Origin: Paramesorhizobium deserti
GTDB taxonomy: Bacteria > Pseudomonadota > Alphaproteobacteria > Rhizobiales > Rhizobiaceae
DNA length: 64,000 nt
Assembly (NCBI RefSeq): GCF_001558695.1
Contig: NZ_LNTU01000001.1
Span: 682,001-746,000 of the forward strand
Reading direction: 5' to 3'
Below are positions 47,097 to 57,330 of the stretch, one piece after another. Position 1 is the stretch's first letter; each line of letters begins with the position of its first letter. A program made the position numbers and the translations under genes. The notes beneath the pieces were generated by a model. That model was not told the origin of the DNA. It searched no databases and was given only the letters and a program-made list of their open reading frames with translations.

Positions 47097-48977
47097 GTGA
47101 GCATAGGCAAGGCCAAGAAGAAGAAAATCGACCCTTCCGAGGCGACTCGCATCATTCGGCGTATGATGTCGGAGAATTTGCGCGAATATAAGCAGAACTA
47201 CATCGTCGCGGTTGCGGCCTCGCTGGTGGTCGGCGCATCGAATGGCGTGCTCGCCTATCTGATGAAGCCGATGATCGACAAGATCTTCTACGAGCAGCAG
47301 CTCGGCTGGGTCTGGATCATCTGCGGTGCGATCCTCGGCGTGTTCATCCTGCGCGGGCTTTCGGGCTATATACAGGCGGTGGAGCTTGCCAAGATAGGCA
47401 ACAATCTGGTGGCGCGCTACCAAAAGCGCATGTTCAACCATCTGATGAAACTCGGGCTCAATTTCTACAACGATACGCGCTCCGGCCATCTCGCGGCGCA
47501 GATCAATCAGAATGTTTCGGGCATACGCGATCTGCTCAACATGACGATCTCGTCGATCGCCCGCGACATGATCTCCCTCGTCGGCCTCATCGGCACGATG
47601 TTCTACATGGACCCGGTTCTCTCCGCCGTGGTTTTTCTGATCGGGCCGCCGCTCATCCTGGCCGTCGCCTATATCTCACGCCGCATCCGCTCGGTGACGC
47701 GCGAGGTGGTGCATCTGAACTCGCATCTCCTGGGCGCGATGCAGGAATCCGTGCAGGGGATCGCCATCGTCAAAGCCTTCACCATGGAGGACCAGCTGCG
47801 CGCCAAGATCGGTAAGTTGATCGGACAGGCGGAAGGGCGCAGCAACAAGATCGCCAAGGTTTCCGAGCGCATCACGCCCATTTCCGAAATCCTCGCTGGC
47901 TTCGCGGTGGCGGGCGTTCTCGCCTATGGCGGCTATCGCGCGCTTCTGACCCAGCAGCCGCCCGGCGCGATGTTCGCCTTCATCACGGCGCTGCTTCTCG
48001 CCTATGATCCGGCGCGCCGCCTCGCCCGCCTGCAGGTCGGGCTGGAGCGCTCGCTGGTCAATGCGCGCATGATCTATGAAATCCTCGATATCGAGCCGAA
48101 GCAGAGCGACAGGACCGACGCCGTGCCGCTCCATGTCGAGAAGGGCGAAATCCGCTTCGAGGACGTTCATTTCTCCTATTCCGATGTCGCGCCCGTGCTC
48201 CACGGCGTCAACTTCGTCGCGGCAGCCGGCAAGACGACCGCGATCATCGGCGCATCGGGTGCCGGCAAATCGACGCTGATCGCGCTGGTGCAGCGATTCT
48301 ACGATCTGGAGAAGGGGCGCATCCTGATCGACGGTCAGGATATCGCGGGGGTGACCAACCAGTCGCTGCGCCAGTCGATCGCCTATGTCTCGCAGCAGCC
48401 CTATCTCTTCGAGGGCACGATCGCCGACAATATCCGCTACGGGCGGCCCGATGCCACGATGGAGGAGATTGTCGCCGCGGCGGAGCTCGCCCATGCGCAT
48501 GAGTTCATCCTGCAGCAGCCGGAAGGCTATGACACGCCCGTCGGCGAAAACGGCGTGACGCTCTCCGGCGGGCAGCGCCAGCGCCTCTCGATCGCCCGCG
48601 CCATCGTGCGCAACGCGCCGATCCTGCTTCTCGACGAGGCGACCTCGGCGCTCGACAATGAATCGGAAAAGCGCGTGCAGCAGGCGCTCGACAGCATCAT
48701 GCAGGGGCGTACCACCATAGTCATCGCGCATCGCCTTTCGACCATCGTCAATGCCGATCATATCGTCGTGATGGAGGCGGGGCGCGTCGTCGAGGAAGGC
48801 CGCCACGAGACGCTGATCGCCGATCCGAACAGCATCTATACCCGTTTCCACAAGCTGCAGGGCGGCGCCGACTGGCAGGTGGTGGACGACCTCATTGTGG
48901 ACGAGATAGGGGAAACAGGCGAAAAGGCTTCGAAAGCCCCAACCAAACAGCGCGGAAAAGCGGGAAGCAAGGCATGA
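47097..48977 (+). CDS. MsbA-like ABC exporter (permease fused to ATPase)
   Basis: The 626-residue half-transporter has a 6-segment exporter membrane domain (about residues 40-330) and an ATPase domain with Walker [10 protein letters not shown], signature LSGGQRQRL, Walker [11 protein letters not shown] and H-loop AHRLSTI. Members flip lipid A, other lipids or drugs. The start is uncertain: GTG 47097 ([10 protein letters not shown]) gives a basic N-tail and typical length; upstream codons lie in a palindromic repeat. The stop overlaps dapB (ATGA). Confidence 0.88.
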   Translation: MSIGKAKKKKIDPSEATRIIRRMMSENLREYKQNYIVAVAASLVVGASNGVLAYLMKPMIDKIFYEQQLGWVWIICGAILGVFILRGLSGYIQAVELAKIGNNLVARYQKRMFNHLMKLGLNFYNDTRSGHLAAQINQNVSGIRDLLNMTISSIARDMISLVGLIGTMFYMDPVLSAVVFLIGPPLILAVAYISRRIRSVTREVVHLNSHLLGAMQESVQGIAIVKAFTMEDQLRAKIGKLIGQAEGRSNKIAKVSERITPISEILAGFAVAGVLAYGGYRALLTQQPPGAMFAFITALLLAYDPARRLARLQVGLERSLVNARMIYEILDIEPKQSDRTDAVPLHVEKGEIRFEDVHFSYSDVAPVLHGVNFVAAAGKTTAIIGASGAGKSTLIALVQRFYDLEKGRILIDGQDIAGVTNQSLRQSIAYVSQQPYLFEGTIADNIRYGRPDATMEEIVAAAELAHAHEFILQQPEGYDTPVGENGVTLSGGQRQRLSIARAIVRNAPILLLDEATSALDNESEKRVQQALDSIMQGRTTIVIAHRLSTIVNADHIVVMEAGRVVEEGRHETLIADPNSIYTRFHKLQGGADWQVVDDLIVDEIGETGEKASKAPTKQRGKAGSKA

Positions 48978-49810
48978 GCGAAGTGGAAACCCCGACATCG
49001 GATATGAGGCTGGTGGTGGTCGGCGCCGGCGGGCGCATGGGCCAGACGCTGATCCGCACCATCCAGGGCGTCGACGGTGCGCAGCTCGCCGGCGCGATCG
49101 AGCGTCCCGGCTCGCCGCTCATCGGCCGCGATGCGGGCGAAGTGGCGGGGGTCGGCACGCTCGGCGTCACGATCACCGACGATCCCCTGCCCGTCTTCGC
49201 GGCCGCAGAAGGCGTGCTCGACTTTACCTCGCCGGCCGCGACAGTCGAATTCGCCATGCTTTCGGCGCAGGCGCGCATTGTCCATGTCATCGGCACCACG
49301 GGCTGCTCGCCCGAAGACGACGAGAAGATCCGCGCCGCGGCGCGCCATGCGATCATCGTCAAATCGGGCAATATGAGCCTCGGCGTCAACCTTCTCTCGG
49401 TCCTGGTGGAGAAGGCTGCGAAGGCGCTGGGTCCCGACGATTTCGATATCGAAATCCTGGAAATGCACCATAAGCACAAGGTCGACGCGCCTTCCGGCAC
49501 GGCGCTTCTCCTCGGCGAGGCGGCGGCAACAGGGCGCGGCATCGACCTGGCGGAAGAGAGCGTGCGGGTGCGCGACGGCCATACCGGGCCGCGCGAGAAC
49601 GGCACGATCGGCTTCGCCACCTTGCGCGGCGGCTCGGTCATCGGCGACCACTCGGTCATCCTCGCCGGCACGGGCGAGCGCATCACGCTTTCGCACCACG
49701 CAGAGGACCGCACCATCTTCGCGCGCGGCGCGGTGAAGGCCGCAGTCTGGGCGCGCGGGCGCAAGCCGGGGCTTTATTCGATGCACGATGTGCTTGGTCT
49801 TGATGATTAG
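48974..49810 (+). CDS. dapB: 4-hydroxy-tetrahydrodipicolinate reductase
   Basis: This 278-residue protein has the dinucleotide motif [12 protein letters not shown] and the substrate motif [16 protein letters not shown] with the catalytic His and Lys. It reduces HTPA in lysine/DAP synthesis, upstream of the dapD and dapE steps encoded elsewhere in this window. Its start overlaps the exporter stop, so the two are coupled. Confidence 0.96.
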   Translation: MSEVETPTSDMRLVVVGAGGRMGQTLIRTIQGVDGAQLAGAIERPGSPLIGRDAGEVAGVGTLGVTITDDPLPVFAAAEGVLDFTSPAATVEFAMLSAQARIVHVIGTTGCSPEDDEKIRAAARHAIIVKSGNMSLGVNLLSVLVEKAAKALGPDDFDIEILEMHHKHKVDAPSGTALLLGEAAATGRGIDLAEESVRVRDGHTGPRENGTIGFATLRGGSVIGDHSVILAGTGERITLSHHAEDRTIFARGAVKAAVWARGRKPGLYSMHDVLGLDD

Positions 49811-49842
49811 GGCGCTTCGTGTTTGGTCGGCAGCGCGAGGCA

Positions 49843-49999
49843 CCCCCCTCTGTCCTGCCGGACATCTCCCCCTCAAGGGGGAGATTACGCCTTCATCAAC
49901 GCTCGGCGCCAATCGCAAACGTCGGACAATGGAGGCAGAGCGTCGTGTCAGCCAATCTCCCCCCTTGAGGGGGGAGATGCCCGGTAGGGCAGAGGGGGG
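49843..49999. repeat. Mosaic palindromic intergenic element, complete copy 3
   Basis: Outer arms CCCCCCTCTGTCCTGCCGGAC and AGGGCAGAGGGGGG enclose about 70 bp with an AAACGTCGGACAATGG centre. It lies between dapB and gpmA and ends 57 bases before the gpmA start. Confidence 0.88.
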
Positions 50000-50055
50000 T
50001 ACTGTCCCGCCCTCATTAAACATTTTCAGTATCTTAGATCATGGAGCATCATAAC

Positions 50056-50676
50056 ATGTCCCGCACCCTCGTCCTCGTCCGCCACGGCCAGAGCGAATGG
50101 AATCTCAAGAACCTTTTTACGGGATGGCGTGATCCGGGCCTGACCGAGCTCGGCCATGCGGAAGCCAAGGACGCCGGCAAGCGGCTGAAGGCGGCGGGCA
50201 TCAAATTCGACATCGCCTTCACCTCCTTGCTTTCGCGCGCCCAGACCACCTGCCAGCACATCCTCGACGAGGTCGGCCAGCCGGATCTTGAGACCATCCG
50301 CGACCAGGCACTGAACGAGCGCGATTATGGCGAGCTCGCCGGGCTCAACAAGGACGACGCGCGGGCGAAATGGGGCAAGGAGCAGGTGCATATCTGGCGC
50401 CGCTCCTATGACGTGCCGCCGCCCGGCGGCGAGAGCCTGCGCGACACCGGTGCCCGCGTCTGGCCCTATTACATGCACGACGTGCAGCCGCATGTGCTGC
50501 GCGGCGAGACGGTGCTGATCGCCGCCCACGGCAATTCGCTGCGCGCGCTGATCATGGCGCTGGAGGGGCTTTCGGGCGAGGAGATCCTGGAGCGCGAAGT
50601 GGGCACCGGCATTCCGATCATCTACAAGCTCAACGCTGATTCCACCATCGCCTCGAAAGAGGTGCTGCAGGGATAA
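50056..50676 (+). CDS. gpmA: 2,3-bisphosphoglycerate-dependent phosphoglycerate mutase
   Basis: The 206-residue enzyme has the phosphohistidine motif [10 protein letters not shown] and the second active His in [11 protein letters not shown]. It interconverts 2- and 3-phosphoglycerate. ATG 50056 was chosen since GGAG (50043-50046) lies 9 bases upstream and length then equals known rhizobial GpmA; the ATG at 50041 adds five residues. Confidence 0.95.
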   Translation: MSRTLVLVRHGQSEWNLKNLFTGWRDPGLTELGHAEAKDAGKRLKAAGIKFDIAFTSLLSRAQTTCQHILDEVGQPDLETIRDQALNERDYGELAGLNKDDARAKWGKEQVHIWRRSYDVPPPGGESLRDTGARVWPYYMHDVQPHVLRGETVLIAAHGNSLRALIMALEGLSGEEILEREVGTGIPIIYKLNADSTIASKEVLQG

Positions 50677-50688
50677 GGGTTTATCGGG

Positions 50689-50719
50689 GCGGTCTGATTT
50701 CCACGGAATATCAGACCGC
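50689..50719 (+). terminator. Hairpin after gpmA
   Basis: GCGGTCTGAT (50689-50698) and ATCAGACCGC (50710-50719) form a perfect 10-bp stem 13 bases downstream of the stop. No T run follows, so termination may be Rho-assisted. Confidence 0.7.
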
Positions 50720-50789
50720 TCCAGTCCTTGCTCACCCAGTGCGTTCTGCACCACGAAGGCGGATAACAGAAGCATTCTCGCTCCCTTGC

Positions 50790-50945
50790 CGTGGATCCTC
50801 GGGTCAAGCCCGAGGATGACGAATTGGAGGAACGGGATCGGGTAATGTTCTGCTGCTGCGCCTGCCATTTCCCAATGCGTCACCCGCGACACTTGCCCTC
50901 GTACGGTCGTCATCCTCGGGCTTGACCCGAGGATCCACGGCACAG
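50790..50945. repeat. Inverted pair of GGATCCTCGGG repeats
   Basis: CCGTGGATCCTCGGGTCAAGC (from about 50790) and its inverse (TGACCCGAGGATCCACGG, ending about 50941) lie about 90 bp apart. Each half folds into its own hairpin. A very similar pair lies at 62768-62947, and one with CATTCTCGGG at 53126-53237. It occupies most of the gpmA-tRNA gap. Confidence 0.82.
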
Positions 50946-51165
50946 GGGCAGGGACGCTGCCGTCGGCCACTTCAGGCTCCAGAAATCATATATGTGGATG
51001 CAGCCGCCACCGCCATGACAGGCGTGAAGCAGGTCTTCCTTTCATCCAATCGCGCGAAAAAACCGGCCTGTCGAGGGGACGTTAAGCGAAGCCAGCAAAA
51101 AAGCTGACAAATCCTCCCGAACCCGATTGACAGAGTGCGGTCCGCCCCTTACATGGGACCCCGCT

Positions 51166-51250
51166 GCCCAGATGGCGGAATTGGTAGACGCGCACGGTTC
51201 AGGTCCGTGTGCCGCGAGGCGTGGAGGTTCGAGTCCTCTTCTGGGCACCA
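51166..51250 (+). tRNA. tRNA-Leu(CAG)
   Basis: The 85-base sequence folds as a class II tRNA: acceptor GCCCAGA/TCTGGGC, anticodon CAG at 51200-51202 in loop TTCAGGT, a long variable arm, T-loop TTCGAGT and encoded CCA. It reads CUG codons, which dominate in this GC-rich genome. A terminator follows at 51293. Confidence 0.97.
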
Positions 51251-51292
51251 TTCCCTTTTCATTCAGGTCTCGCGGCCGGCTGAAAAATCATC

Positions 51293-51320
51293 AAAAAGGC
51301 CCGCTTATGCGGGCTTTTTT
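51293..51320 (+). terminator. Rho-independent terminator after tRNA-Leu
   Basis: GCCCGC (51299-51304), loop TTAT, GCGGGC (51309-51314), then six T. An A run precedes it. Confidence 0.93.
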
Positions 51321-51436
51321 GCGTTTGGCGGATGCGCTTTTGCAGAAGTGCCCGCCTGCCCTCCGCTTCATCATCGGGGAACCTTTTGCCGGCGCCGGGA
51401 GTTCTCCCGAACCGATTTTCACCGGTAGGGGGCACC

Positions 51437-52168
51437 ATGTCGTTCGATTTTTTCCTCTTCGTCCTCATCGGATTTTGCGCACAGATCGTTGACGGCGCTC
51501 TCGGCATGGCGTTCGGCGTGCTGTCTACGACCAGCCTTCTCGCCATAGGGATTCCGCCGGCGACGGCAAGCGCCATGACGCATGTGACTGAGGTGTTCAC
51601 CACCGCCGCCTCCGGCATCTCTCACGTCTATCATCGCAATGTGAACTGGCATTTCGTGGCGTGGCTGGCGCCGGCGGGCATCATCGGCGGCGTGATCGGC
51701 GCCTATCTCCTGACGCGGATCGACGGCAAGGCGATCGAGCCCATTGTCTCGGCCTATCTGGCGGCGATCGGCCTCTATATCCTGTTCAAGGCGTTCCGGC
51801 CGCTCTGGCCGCGCGACGTGCGCGACTGGATCATCCCCTATGTGGGCTTCGGCGGCGGCATTCTTGACGCGGCGGGCGGTGGCGGCTGGGGGCCGATCGT
51901 GACGACCTCGCTCGTCGGGCGCGGCCATGATCTGAAGAAGGTGATCGGCTCCACCAATCTGACCGAATTCCTGGTGACGCTGTCGATCTCCATCACCTTC
52001 GTGCTGACGCTCGGATGGTCGGAATTGAACGCGGCGATCGGGCTGATCATCGGCGGCGTCATCGCCGCGCCCTTCGGCGCCTATGTGGTCCACCGTGTGC
52101 CGGTGCGCCCACTGATGGTGGCGGTGGCGATCATCATCATCGCCACATCGGCCATCCGGATTTTCTGA
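51437..52168 (+). CDS. TauE/SafE family sulfite exporter-like membrane protein
   Basis: The 243-residue protein has about eight membrane segments and the TSUP signatures (GFCAQIVDGALGMAFG at residues 12-27, FGGGILDAAGGGGWGPI about 141-157). Family members move sulfite, sulfoacetate or related anions. AGGGGG stands 6 bases before ATG 51437. No sulphur genes are nearby, so the substrate is open. Confidence 0.88.
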   Translation: MSFDFFLFVLIGFCAQIVDGALGMAFGVLSTTSLLAIGIPPATASAMTHVTEVFTTAASGISHVYHRNVNWHFVAWLAPAGIIGGVIGAYLLTRIDGKAIEPIVSAYLAAIGLYILFKAFRPLWPRDVRDWIIPYVGFGGGILDAAGGGGWGPIVTTSLVGRGHDLKKVIGSTNLTEFLVTLSISITFVLTLGWSELNAAIGLIIGGVIAAPFGAYVVHRVPVRPLMVAVAIIIIATSAIRIF

Positions 52169-52229
52169 CGCTTCGAACCGCAAAACTTGCGCCACCCAGC
52201 CGTAAGAGATTATTCTGGACAGCGCTGCC

Positions 52230-53171
52230 GTGGCCAACCCGAGCCTGCCGGCGGCGCTGGAGCCGTTTTGCGGAGGACGGAAAAGGGAAGCCTTGGTGCG
52301 AAGAAAGCCTAGAGACAGGAAGCTCTCCGCAAGCATTCTGACGGCCATCAGGAACCGGCCCGGCCACAGGCCGCTCGCCGCCAACCGGGGCGTGGGTGAT
52401 ACCGTCATTGCCTCCTATAACGTGCATAAATGCGTCGGCGTCGACAAGCAGTTCGACCCGGAGCGCACCGCGCGGGTCATCACCGAGCTCGATGCGGACG
52501 TGATCGCCATCCAGGAGGCGGACAAGCGGTTCGGCCAGCGCTCGGGCCTGCTCGACCTCGACTGGCTGGAGCGGACAAGCGGGCTGGTGCCGGTGCCGAT
52601 CAACGCCATGTCGCCCACCGGCCATGGCTGGCACGGCAATCTGATCCTCATGCGCAAGGGCACCGTGCGCAACGTGCGCCAGTTGCGGCTGCCGGGCGTC
52701 GAGCCGCGGGGCGCGCTGGTCGTCGACTTCGATTTTACCGGCGGAAAATTGCGCATCATCGCGGCGCATCTGGGCCTGCTCAGGCGCTCGCGCGAGCAGC
52801 AGGCGGAGACGATCATGGCCGCCTTCGAGGCCGAGGAAACACGGCCGACGCTCTTGATCGGCGATCTCAACGAATGGCGCGTCGGCAAGCGCTCGTCGCT
52901 CGCCTCGCTCAGGCCGATTTTCGACCCCTCCTCGGGCGCGGTGCCGAGCTTTCCCTCGCGCTTTCCGGTGCTGGCGCTCGACCGGGTGCTCGGCCATCCG
53001 CACGACCTGGTTACGGCGGTCGAGGTGCACGATACGCCGCTCGCCCGCATCGCCTCCGATCACCTGCCGATCAAGGCGCATATCGATCTGGCGGCCGTAC
53101 TTGCCGGCGAGACAGAAGTCCTGCCGTCATTCTCGGGCTTGTCCCGAGAATCCGCCATAAGATCAAGATAA
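52230..53171 (+). CDS. Endonuclease/exonuclease/phosphatase (EEP) family protein
   Basis: The 313-residue protein has EEP motifs ASYNVHKCVG, IQEAD, IAAHLGLLRRSREQQ, LLIGDLNEW and SDHLPI. The fold serves DNases, phosphatases and sphingomyelinases. The first 45 residues are basic and not part of the domain. The start is uncertain: GTG 52230, or TTG 52293/GTG 52296, which have AAGGGAAG just upstream. It precedes a cardiolipin synthase-like gene, an arrangement seen in several rhizobia. Confidence 0.85.
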   Translation: MANPSLPAALEPFCGGRKREALVRRKPRDRKLSASILTAIRNRPGHRPLAANRGVGDTVIASYNVHKCVGVDKQFDPERTARVITELDADVIAIQEADKRFGQRSGLLDLDWLERTSGLVPVPINAMSPTGHGWHGNLILMRKGTVRNVRQLRLPGVEPRGALVVDFDFTGGKLRIIAAHLGLLRRSREQQAETIMAAFEAEETRPTLLIGDLNEWRVGKRSSLASLRPIFDPSSGAVPSFPSRFPVLALDRVLGHPHDLVTAVEVHDTPLARIASDHLPIKAHIDLAAVLAGETEVLPSFSGLSRESAIRSR

Positions 53172-53237
53172 GCGATCGCCGTCATGACAGATCAGCCTGC
53201 GGTAGATTCTCGGGACAAGCCCGAGAATGACGACCGG
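53126..53237. repeat. Inverted pair of CATTCTCGGG repeats overlapping the EEP gene end
   Basis: GTCATTCTCGGGCTTGTCCC (from about 53129) and its inverse GGGACAAGCCCGAGAATGAC (to about 53231) enclose about 60 bp. The left half lies within the EEP coding region, so it has extended or replaced the protein's last about 17 residues (FSGLSRESAIRSR). Confidence 0.8.
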
Positions 53238-53270
53238 ACGGGCATCGCTTCAGGCTCGTTCCGACAAACT

Positions 53271-54731
53271 CTAGAGATAGGGTGAACCAAGCCATATGAT
53301 GCGCTCGAGGAGGCGCCGCGGAAACGGGCGGGCGCGCAGGTCCTTAAGGAGCACCGGCCTGGCGCTCTGCATCACGGCGCGGATGCGCGCATCGAGCTCT
53401 TCGGCGATCCCCTTGTCGAACAATTCGACATCCACCTCGAAATTCAGCCGCAGCGAACGCGGGTCGAGGTTCGACGAGCCGACATAGGCCCAGGTGTCGT
53501 CCACCACCATCAGCTTGGAATGGTTGAAATGGCCGCTGGCACGCCAGATGCGGCAACCATCCTTCAGGAGTTGGTCGAACTGCGCCGTCATGGCGTGGTC
53601 GACCAGCGTCAGATTGTTGACCCCCGGCACGAGGATATCGACGGCGACGCCGCGCCGCGCCGCGGTGACCAGGGCGCTGATCAATTCGCGATCGGGGAGG
53701 AAATAGGGCGACATGATGCGGATATGGTCTCTCGCGACGGAGAACGCCCCCATCATCATGCGGTGATTGGTCTCGAGGCTCTTGTCCGGCCCCGACGGCA
53801 CCACGCGCGCCAAAACGCCGGTGCCGGGATCGGCTTCGGGTTCAACCACGGCCCATGGTTCGCCGGCCAGCATCTCGCCGGTGGCGAAGCGCCAATCCTC
53901 GAGCGCGGTATGGAAGAGATCGGCGACGATGGGGCCCGTGACGCGGAAATGCGTGTCGCCGGAGACGCCATCGCCGGCGGCTTCGGCGGCAAACCCGGCG
54001 CGGATATTCATGCCGCCGGTGAAGGCCACGCCGCCATCGATGACGAGGATCTTGCGGTGGGTGCGCAGGTTTGCATAGGGCAGCCTGAGCCCCATGATGA
54101 TATTGCCGTTGAAGACATCGACCGGCACGCCGCCCTTCTGCAGGTAGCCGACGATGCTGGGGATGGAATAGCGCGCGCCGACGGCATCGATCAGCACGCG
54201 CACCTCGACGCCGCGCCTGACCGCATCCACCAGCGCATCGGCGAAGCGGACGCCGATCACGTCCTTGTCGAAAATATAGGTCTCGAGCAGGATGCTGCGC
54301 TCCGCACCCTTGATGGCGGCGAGCATGGCGGCATAGGCCTCATCGCCGGTCTCCAGCATGTCGATCGTATTGCCGGAGGTGAGCTTGCAGCGGCTGACGC
54401 GGTCGCCCAATATCTTCATCGCGGCGAAGGTGTCGCCGAAATCCCGCTCCACCGTCTCGCCCGTCACGTCATATTCGGCAAGGTGATGCCGCTCCACCGC
54501 CGTCATGCCGGCGCGCTGCATGCTGAGCGTCGACCGGCGGATCAAGTTGATGCCCGCCACCGCATAGATCAGCGCGCCGAGGATAGGCGACAGCACGATG
54601 ACGCCGACCCAGCCGATCGCCGCGCGCACCTCCTCTTTGGTCATCGTCGCATGGATGGCGGCGACCGTGCCCATGACGATCGAGATGACGGCAAGGATCT
54701 GCGCCCAATGGGTGGAAATGGTTTCGAGCAT
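53271..54731 (-). CDS. Cardiolipin synthase-like phospholipase D family protein
   Basis: This 486-residue protein has two N-terminal membrane segments (PLDNc type) and two HKD motifs, HRKILVIDGG and HSKLMVVDDT. They make the twin active site joining phosphatidylglycerols into cardiolipin. A start at 54731 (MLETISTHW, AGGG upstream) matches family layout better than the longer frame to 54803. It converges with the EEP gene. Confidence 0.9.
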   Translation of the reverse strand: MLETISTHWAQILAVISIVMGTVAAIHATMTKEEVRAAIGWVGVIVLSPILGALIYAVAGINLIRRSTLSMQRAGMTAVERHHLAEYDVTGETVERDFGDTFAAMKILGDRVSRCKLTSGNTIDMLETGDEAYAAMLAAIKGAERSILLETYIFDKDVIGVRFADALVDAVRRGVEVRVLIDAVGARYSIPSIVGYLQKGGVPVDVFNGNIIMGLRLPYANLRTHRKILVIDGGVAFTGGMNIRAGFAAEAAGDGVSGDTHFRVTGPIVADLFHTALEDWRFATGEMLAGEPWAVVEPEADPGTGVLARVVPSGPDKSLETNHRMMMGAFSVARDHIRIMSPYFLPDRELISALVTAARRGVAVDILVPGVNNLTLVDHAMTAQFDQLLKDGCRIWRASGHFNHSKLMVVDDTWAYVGSSNLDPRSLRLNFEVDVELFDKGIAEELDARIRAVMQSARPVLLKDLRARPFPRRLLERIIWLGSPYL

Positions 54732-54885
54732 GACCCTGACTTTATCCGCGAAATCAATGACTTTGGAAAGAGGAGGACGAAGCGGGAATGATGAAAGCAG
54801 CAACCATGTGTCGACAGCCTCTCTGGCATGTATTGAAAACGCATGTATACTGCCGATACCAACAATATTTTTCAGGAGAAACTAA

Positions 54886-55488
54886 ATGCCGACGGCACCG
54901 AAGCAGGTTTCCCAAGTAAATATACCGGCAGAACTGAGAAGCAAATGGGGCTGGTTCGTCGGCATCGGCGTCCTGCTGCTCATCCTCGGCGGCATCGCGC
55001 TCGGCAATCTCCTCATCGCCACCGTGGCCTCGGTCTATTTCATCGGCATGCTGATGCTGATCGCAGGCATTGTCGAGATCGTCCATTCCTTCGGCGTCAA
55101 GGACTGGAAAAGCTTCCTGTTCTGGGCGCTGAGCGGGCTGCTCTATGCCGCCGCAGGCGTGGTCGCCTTCATCAACCCCATCCTCGCCTCGGCGGTGCTG
55201 ACCTTCCTGCTCGCCGTGGCGTTGACCGCCACCGGCCTCATCCGCATCTGGGCGGGCTTCCAGAGCAAGCCCGCCAAGGGCTGGGGCTGGATCGTGGCGG
55301 CGGGCGTGCTGACGGCGCTGGCGGGCATCGTCATCGCGCTCGGCTGGCCGGTCAACAGCCTGTGGATCCTCGGCGCGTTCCTGGCAATCGACCTGATCTT
55401 CCAGGGCTGGTCGTTCATCGCCTTCGGCCTCGGCATCAGGACGTTCGGTGACGGGGCTGCGCCTTCCGCTCCGGCCAAGGCGAGCTGA
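54886..55488 (+). CDS. HdeD/DUF308 family membrane protein
   Basis: The 200-residue protein has six short membrane segments arranged as three repeated pairs (GVLLLILGGIALGNL; WALSGLLYAAAGVVAFINP; AAGVLTALAGIVIALGWP), the DUF308 pattern. The best-studied member supports acid resistance in E. coli; role here unknown. AGGAGA lies 6 bases before the ATG. It diverges from the cardiolipin synthase-like gene. Confidence 0.88.
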   Translation: MPTAPKQVSQVNIPAELRSKWGWFVGIGVLLLILGGIALGNLLIATVASVYFIGMLMLIAGIVEIVHSFGVKDWKSFLFWALSGLLYAAAGVVAFINPILASAVLTFLLAVALTATGLIRIWAGFQSKPAKGWGWIVAAGVLTALAGIVIALGWPVNSLWILGAFLAIDLIFQGWSFIAFGLGIRTFGDGAAPSAPAKAS

Positions 55489-55510
55489 ACGCAGGGCAGT
55501 GCAGGCCCCT

Positions 55511-55598
55511 TCATCCGGCCCTTCGGGCCACCTTCTCCCGGCTGGGGAGAAGAGGGCACTAGCTGTGCCGTCGCGCCACCTCTCCCCTCGGGAGAGGT
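55511..55598. repeat. Dispersed hairpin repeats downstream of hdeD
   Basis: Three hairpins in a row: GGCCCTTCGGGCC (about 55517), CTTCTCCCGGCTGGGGAGAAG (about 55531) and CCTCTCCCCTCGGGAGAGG (about 55580). They look like a third repeat family of the GGCCGAAAGG/CTCTCCC type and likely terminate hdeD. Confidence 0.6.
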
Positions 55599-55737
55599 GA
55601 TGAGCGAAGCGAACCAGCGAGGGGACGCTCATATACGCAAGACAGCGTCGCGCAATTGATGGTCGACGGGCGGCTCAAGGGCTGGTAGAAGCCCGCAACC
55701 CCGTTATCTCGACCGAGTTCCGAAACGAGCCTTCTTC

Positions 55738-57321
55738 ATGCCCGCAGCCGACCATCCCGTTTCCAAACGCCGCACCTTCGCGATCATCGCCCACCCGGAC
55801 GCGGGCAAGACGACGCTGACGGAAAAGCTCCTGCTCTTCGGCGGTGCGATCCAGCTTGCGGGCGAGGTGAAGGCGAAGAAGGACCGCATCCAGACCCGTT
55901 CGGACTGGATGAAGATCGAGCGCGAACGCGGCATCTCGGTCGTCACCTCGGTGATGACCTTCGAATACAAGGACTGCGTCTTCAACCTGCTCGACACGCC
56001 GGGCCACGAGGATTTCGCCGACGACACCTATCGCACGCTGACGGCGGTCGACAGTGCGGTGATGGTCATCGACGCGGCCAAGGGCATCGAGCCGCGCACG
56101 CTGAAGCTCTTCGAAGTCTGCCGGATGCGCGACATCCCGATCGTCACCTTCGTCAACAAGATGGACAGGGAAAGCCGTGATCCGCTGGAAATCCTCGATG
56201 AGATCGAGGAGAAGCTGGCGCTCGACACCGCGCCCATCACCTGGCCGATCGGCTCGGGCAAGAGCTTTGCCGGAACCTACGACCTGCATAATGACACGCT
56301 CCGCCGGAAGGACGAGGAGGAGCAGCCGACCAAGGTGAGCGGCCCGGAAGAGGCGGCGAAGCTGCTGCCGGAAAACGAGCGGCAGACATGGATCGAAGGC
56401 GTGGAGCTGGCGCGCGGCGTCTGCCGCCCCTTCGACCTTCAGGCTTTCCGCGAAGGCCATATGACACCGGTCTATTTCGGCTCAGCGTTGCGTAATTATG
56501 GTGTCCGCGATTTGATCGAAGCCTTCTGCGACTTTGGGCCGAGCCCCCGCGCCCAGGACGCCGATACGCGCAAGGTGGAGGCGACCGAGGAACGGATGAC
56601 CGGCTTCGTCTTCAAGATCCAGGCCAATATGGACCCCAACCATCGCGACCGCATCGCCTTCCTGCGCGTCTGCTCGGGCAAGCTCGCGCGGGGGATGAAG
56701 GCAAAGCTGGTACGCACCGGCAAGCCGCTGAGCCTGTCGGCGCCGCAGTTCTTCTTCGCCCGCACGCGCCAGATTGCCGACGAGGCCTTTGCCGGCGACG
56801 TGGTGGGTATACCGAACCACGGCACGCTTCGCATCGGCGATACGCTGACCGAGGGCGAGGATATCCTCTTCCGCGGCGTGCCGAATTTCGCGCCGGAAAT
56901 CCTGCGCCGCGTCCGCCTCGATGATGCGATGAAGGCGAAGAAGCTGAAGGAAGCCTTGCAGCAGATGGCCGAAGAAGGCGTGGTGCAGCTTTTCCTGCCC
57001 GATGACGGATCGCCGGCGATCGTCGGCGTGGTCGGGGCGCTGCAGATCGACGTGCTGACGGAGCGGCTGAAGGTGGAATATTCGCTGCCCGTGGGCTTCG
57101 AGATGTCGCGCTTTTCCGTATGCCGCTGGATATCGGCGGACGATCCGGCGGAGCTCGACCGCTTCATCGCCGCGCATCGCGCCGACATCGCCCACGATCT
57201 CGACGGTGATCCGGTCTTCCTGGCGCAGAACGGCTTCTCGCTCAACTACGAGGCCGAGCGCTGGAAGGCGATCCGCTTCGCCACCATCAAGGATTATCAG
57301 GTGCGCGACAAGGCGGCCTGA
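55738..57321 (+). CDS. prfC: Peptide chain release factor 3
   Basis: The 527-residue translational GTPase has G1 AHPDAGKTTLTE, G3 DTPGHEDF and G4 NKMD, and the RF3-specific C-terminal domain (LPVGFEMSRFSVCRWISADD). It recycles RF1/RF2 from the ribosome after termination. Length is typical. The APH-like gene follows after 9 bases, so the two may be co-transcribed. Confidence 0.96.
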   Translation: MPAADHPVSKRRTFAIIAHPDAGKTTLTEKLLLFGGAIQLAGEVKAKKDRIQTRSDWMKIERERGISVVTSVMTFEYKDCVFNLLDTPGHEDFADDTYRTLTAVDSAVMVIDAAKGIEPRTLKLFEVCRMRDIPIVTFVNKMDRESRDPLEILDEIEEKLALDTAPITWPIGSGKSFAGTYDLHNDTLRRKDEEEQPTKVSGPEEAAKLLPENERQTWIEGVELARGVCRPFDLQAFREGHMTPVYFGSALRNYGVRDLIEAFCDFGPSPRAQDADTRKVEATEERMTGFVFKIQANMDPNHRDRIAFLRVCSGKLARGMKAKLVRTGKPLSLSAPQFFFARTRQIADEAFAGDVVGIPNHGTLRIGDTLTEGEDILFRGVPNFAPEILRRVRLDDAMKAKKLKEALQQMAEEGVVQLFLPDDGSPAIVGVVGALQIDVLTERLKVEYSLPVGFEMSRFSVCRWISADDPAELDRFIAAHRADIAHDLDGDPVFLAQNGFSLNYEAERWKAIRFATIKDYQVRDKAA

Positions 57322-57330
57322 CGAGATAGC

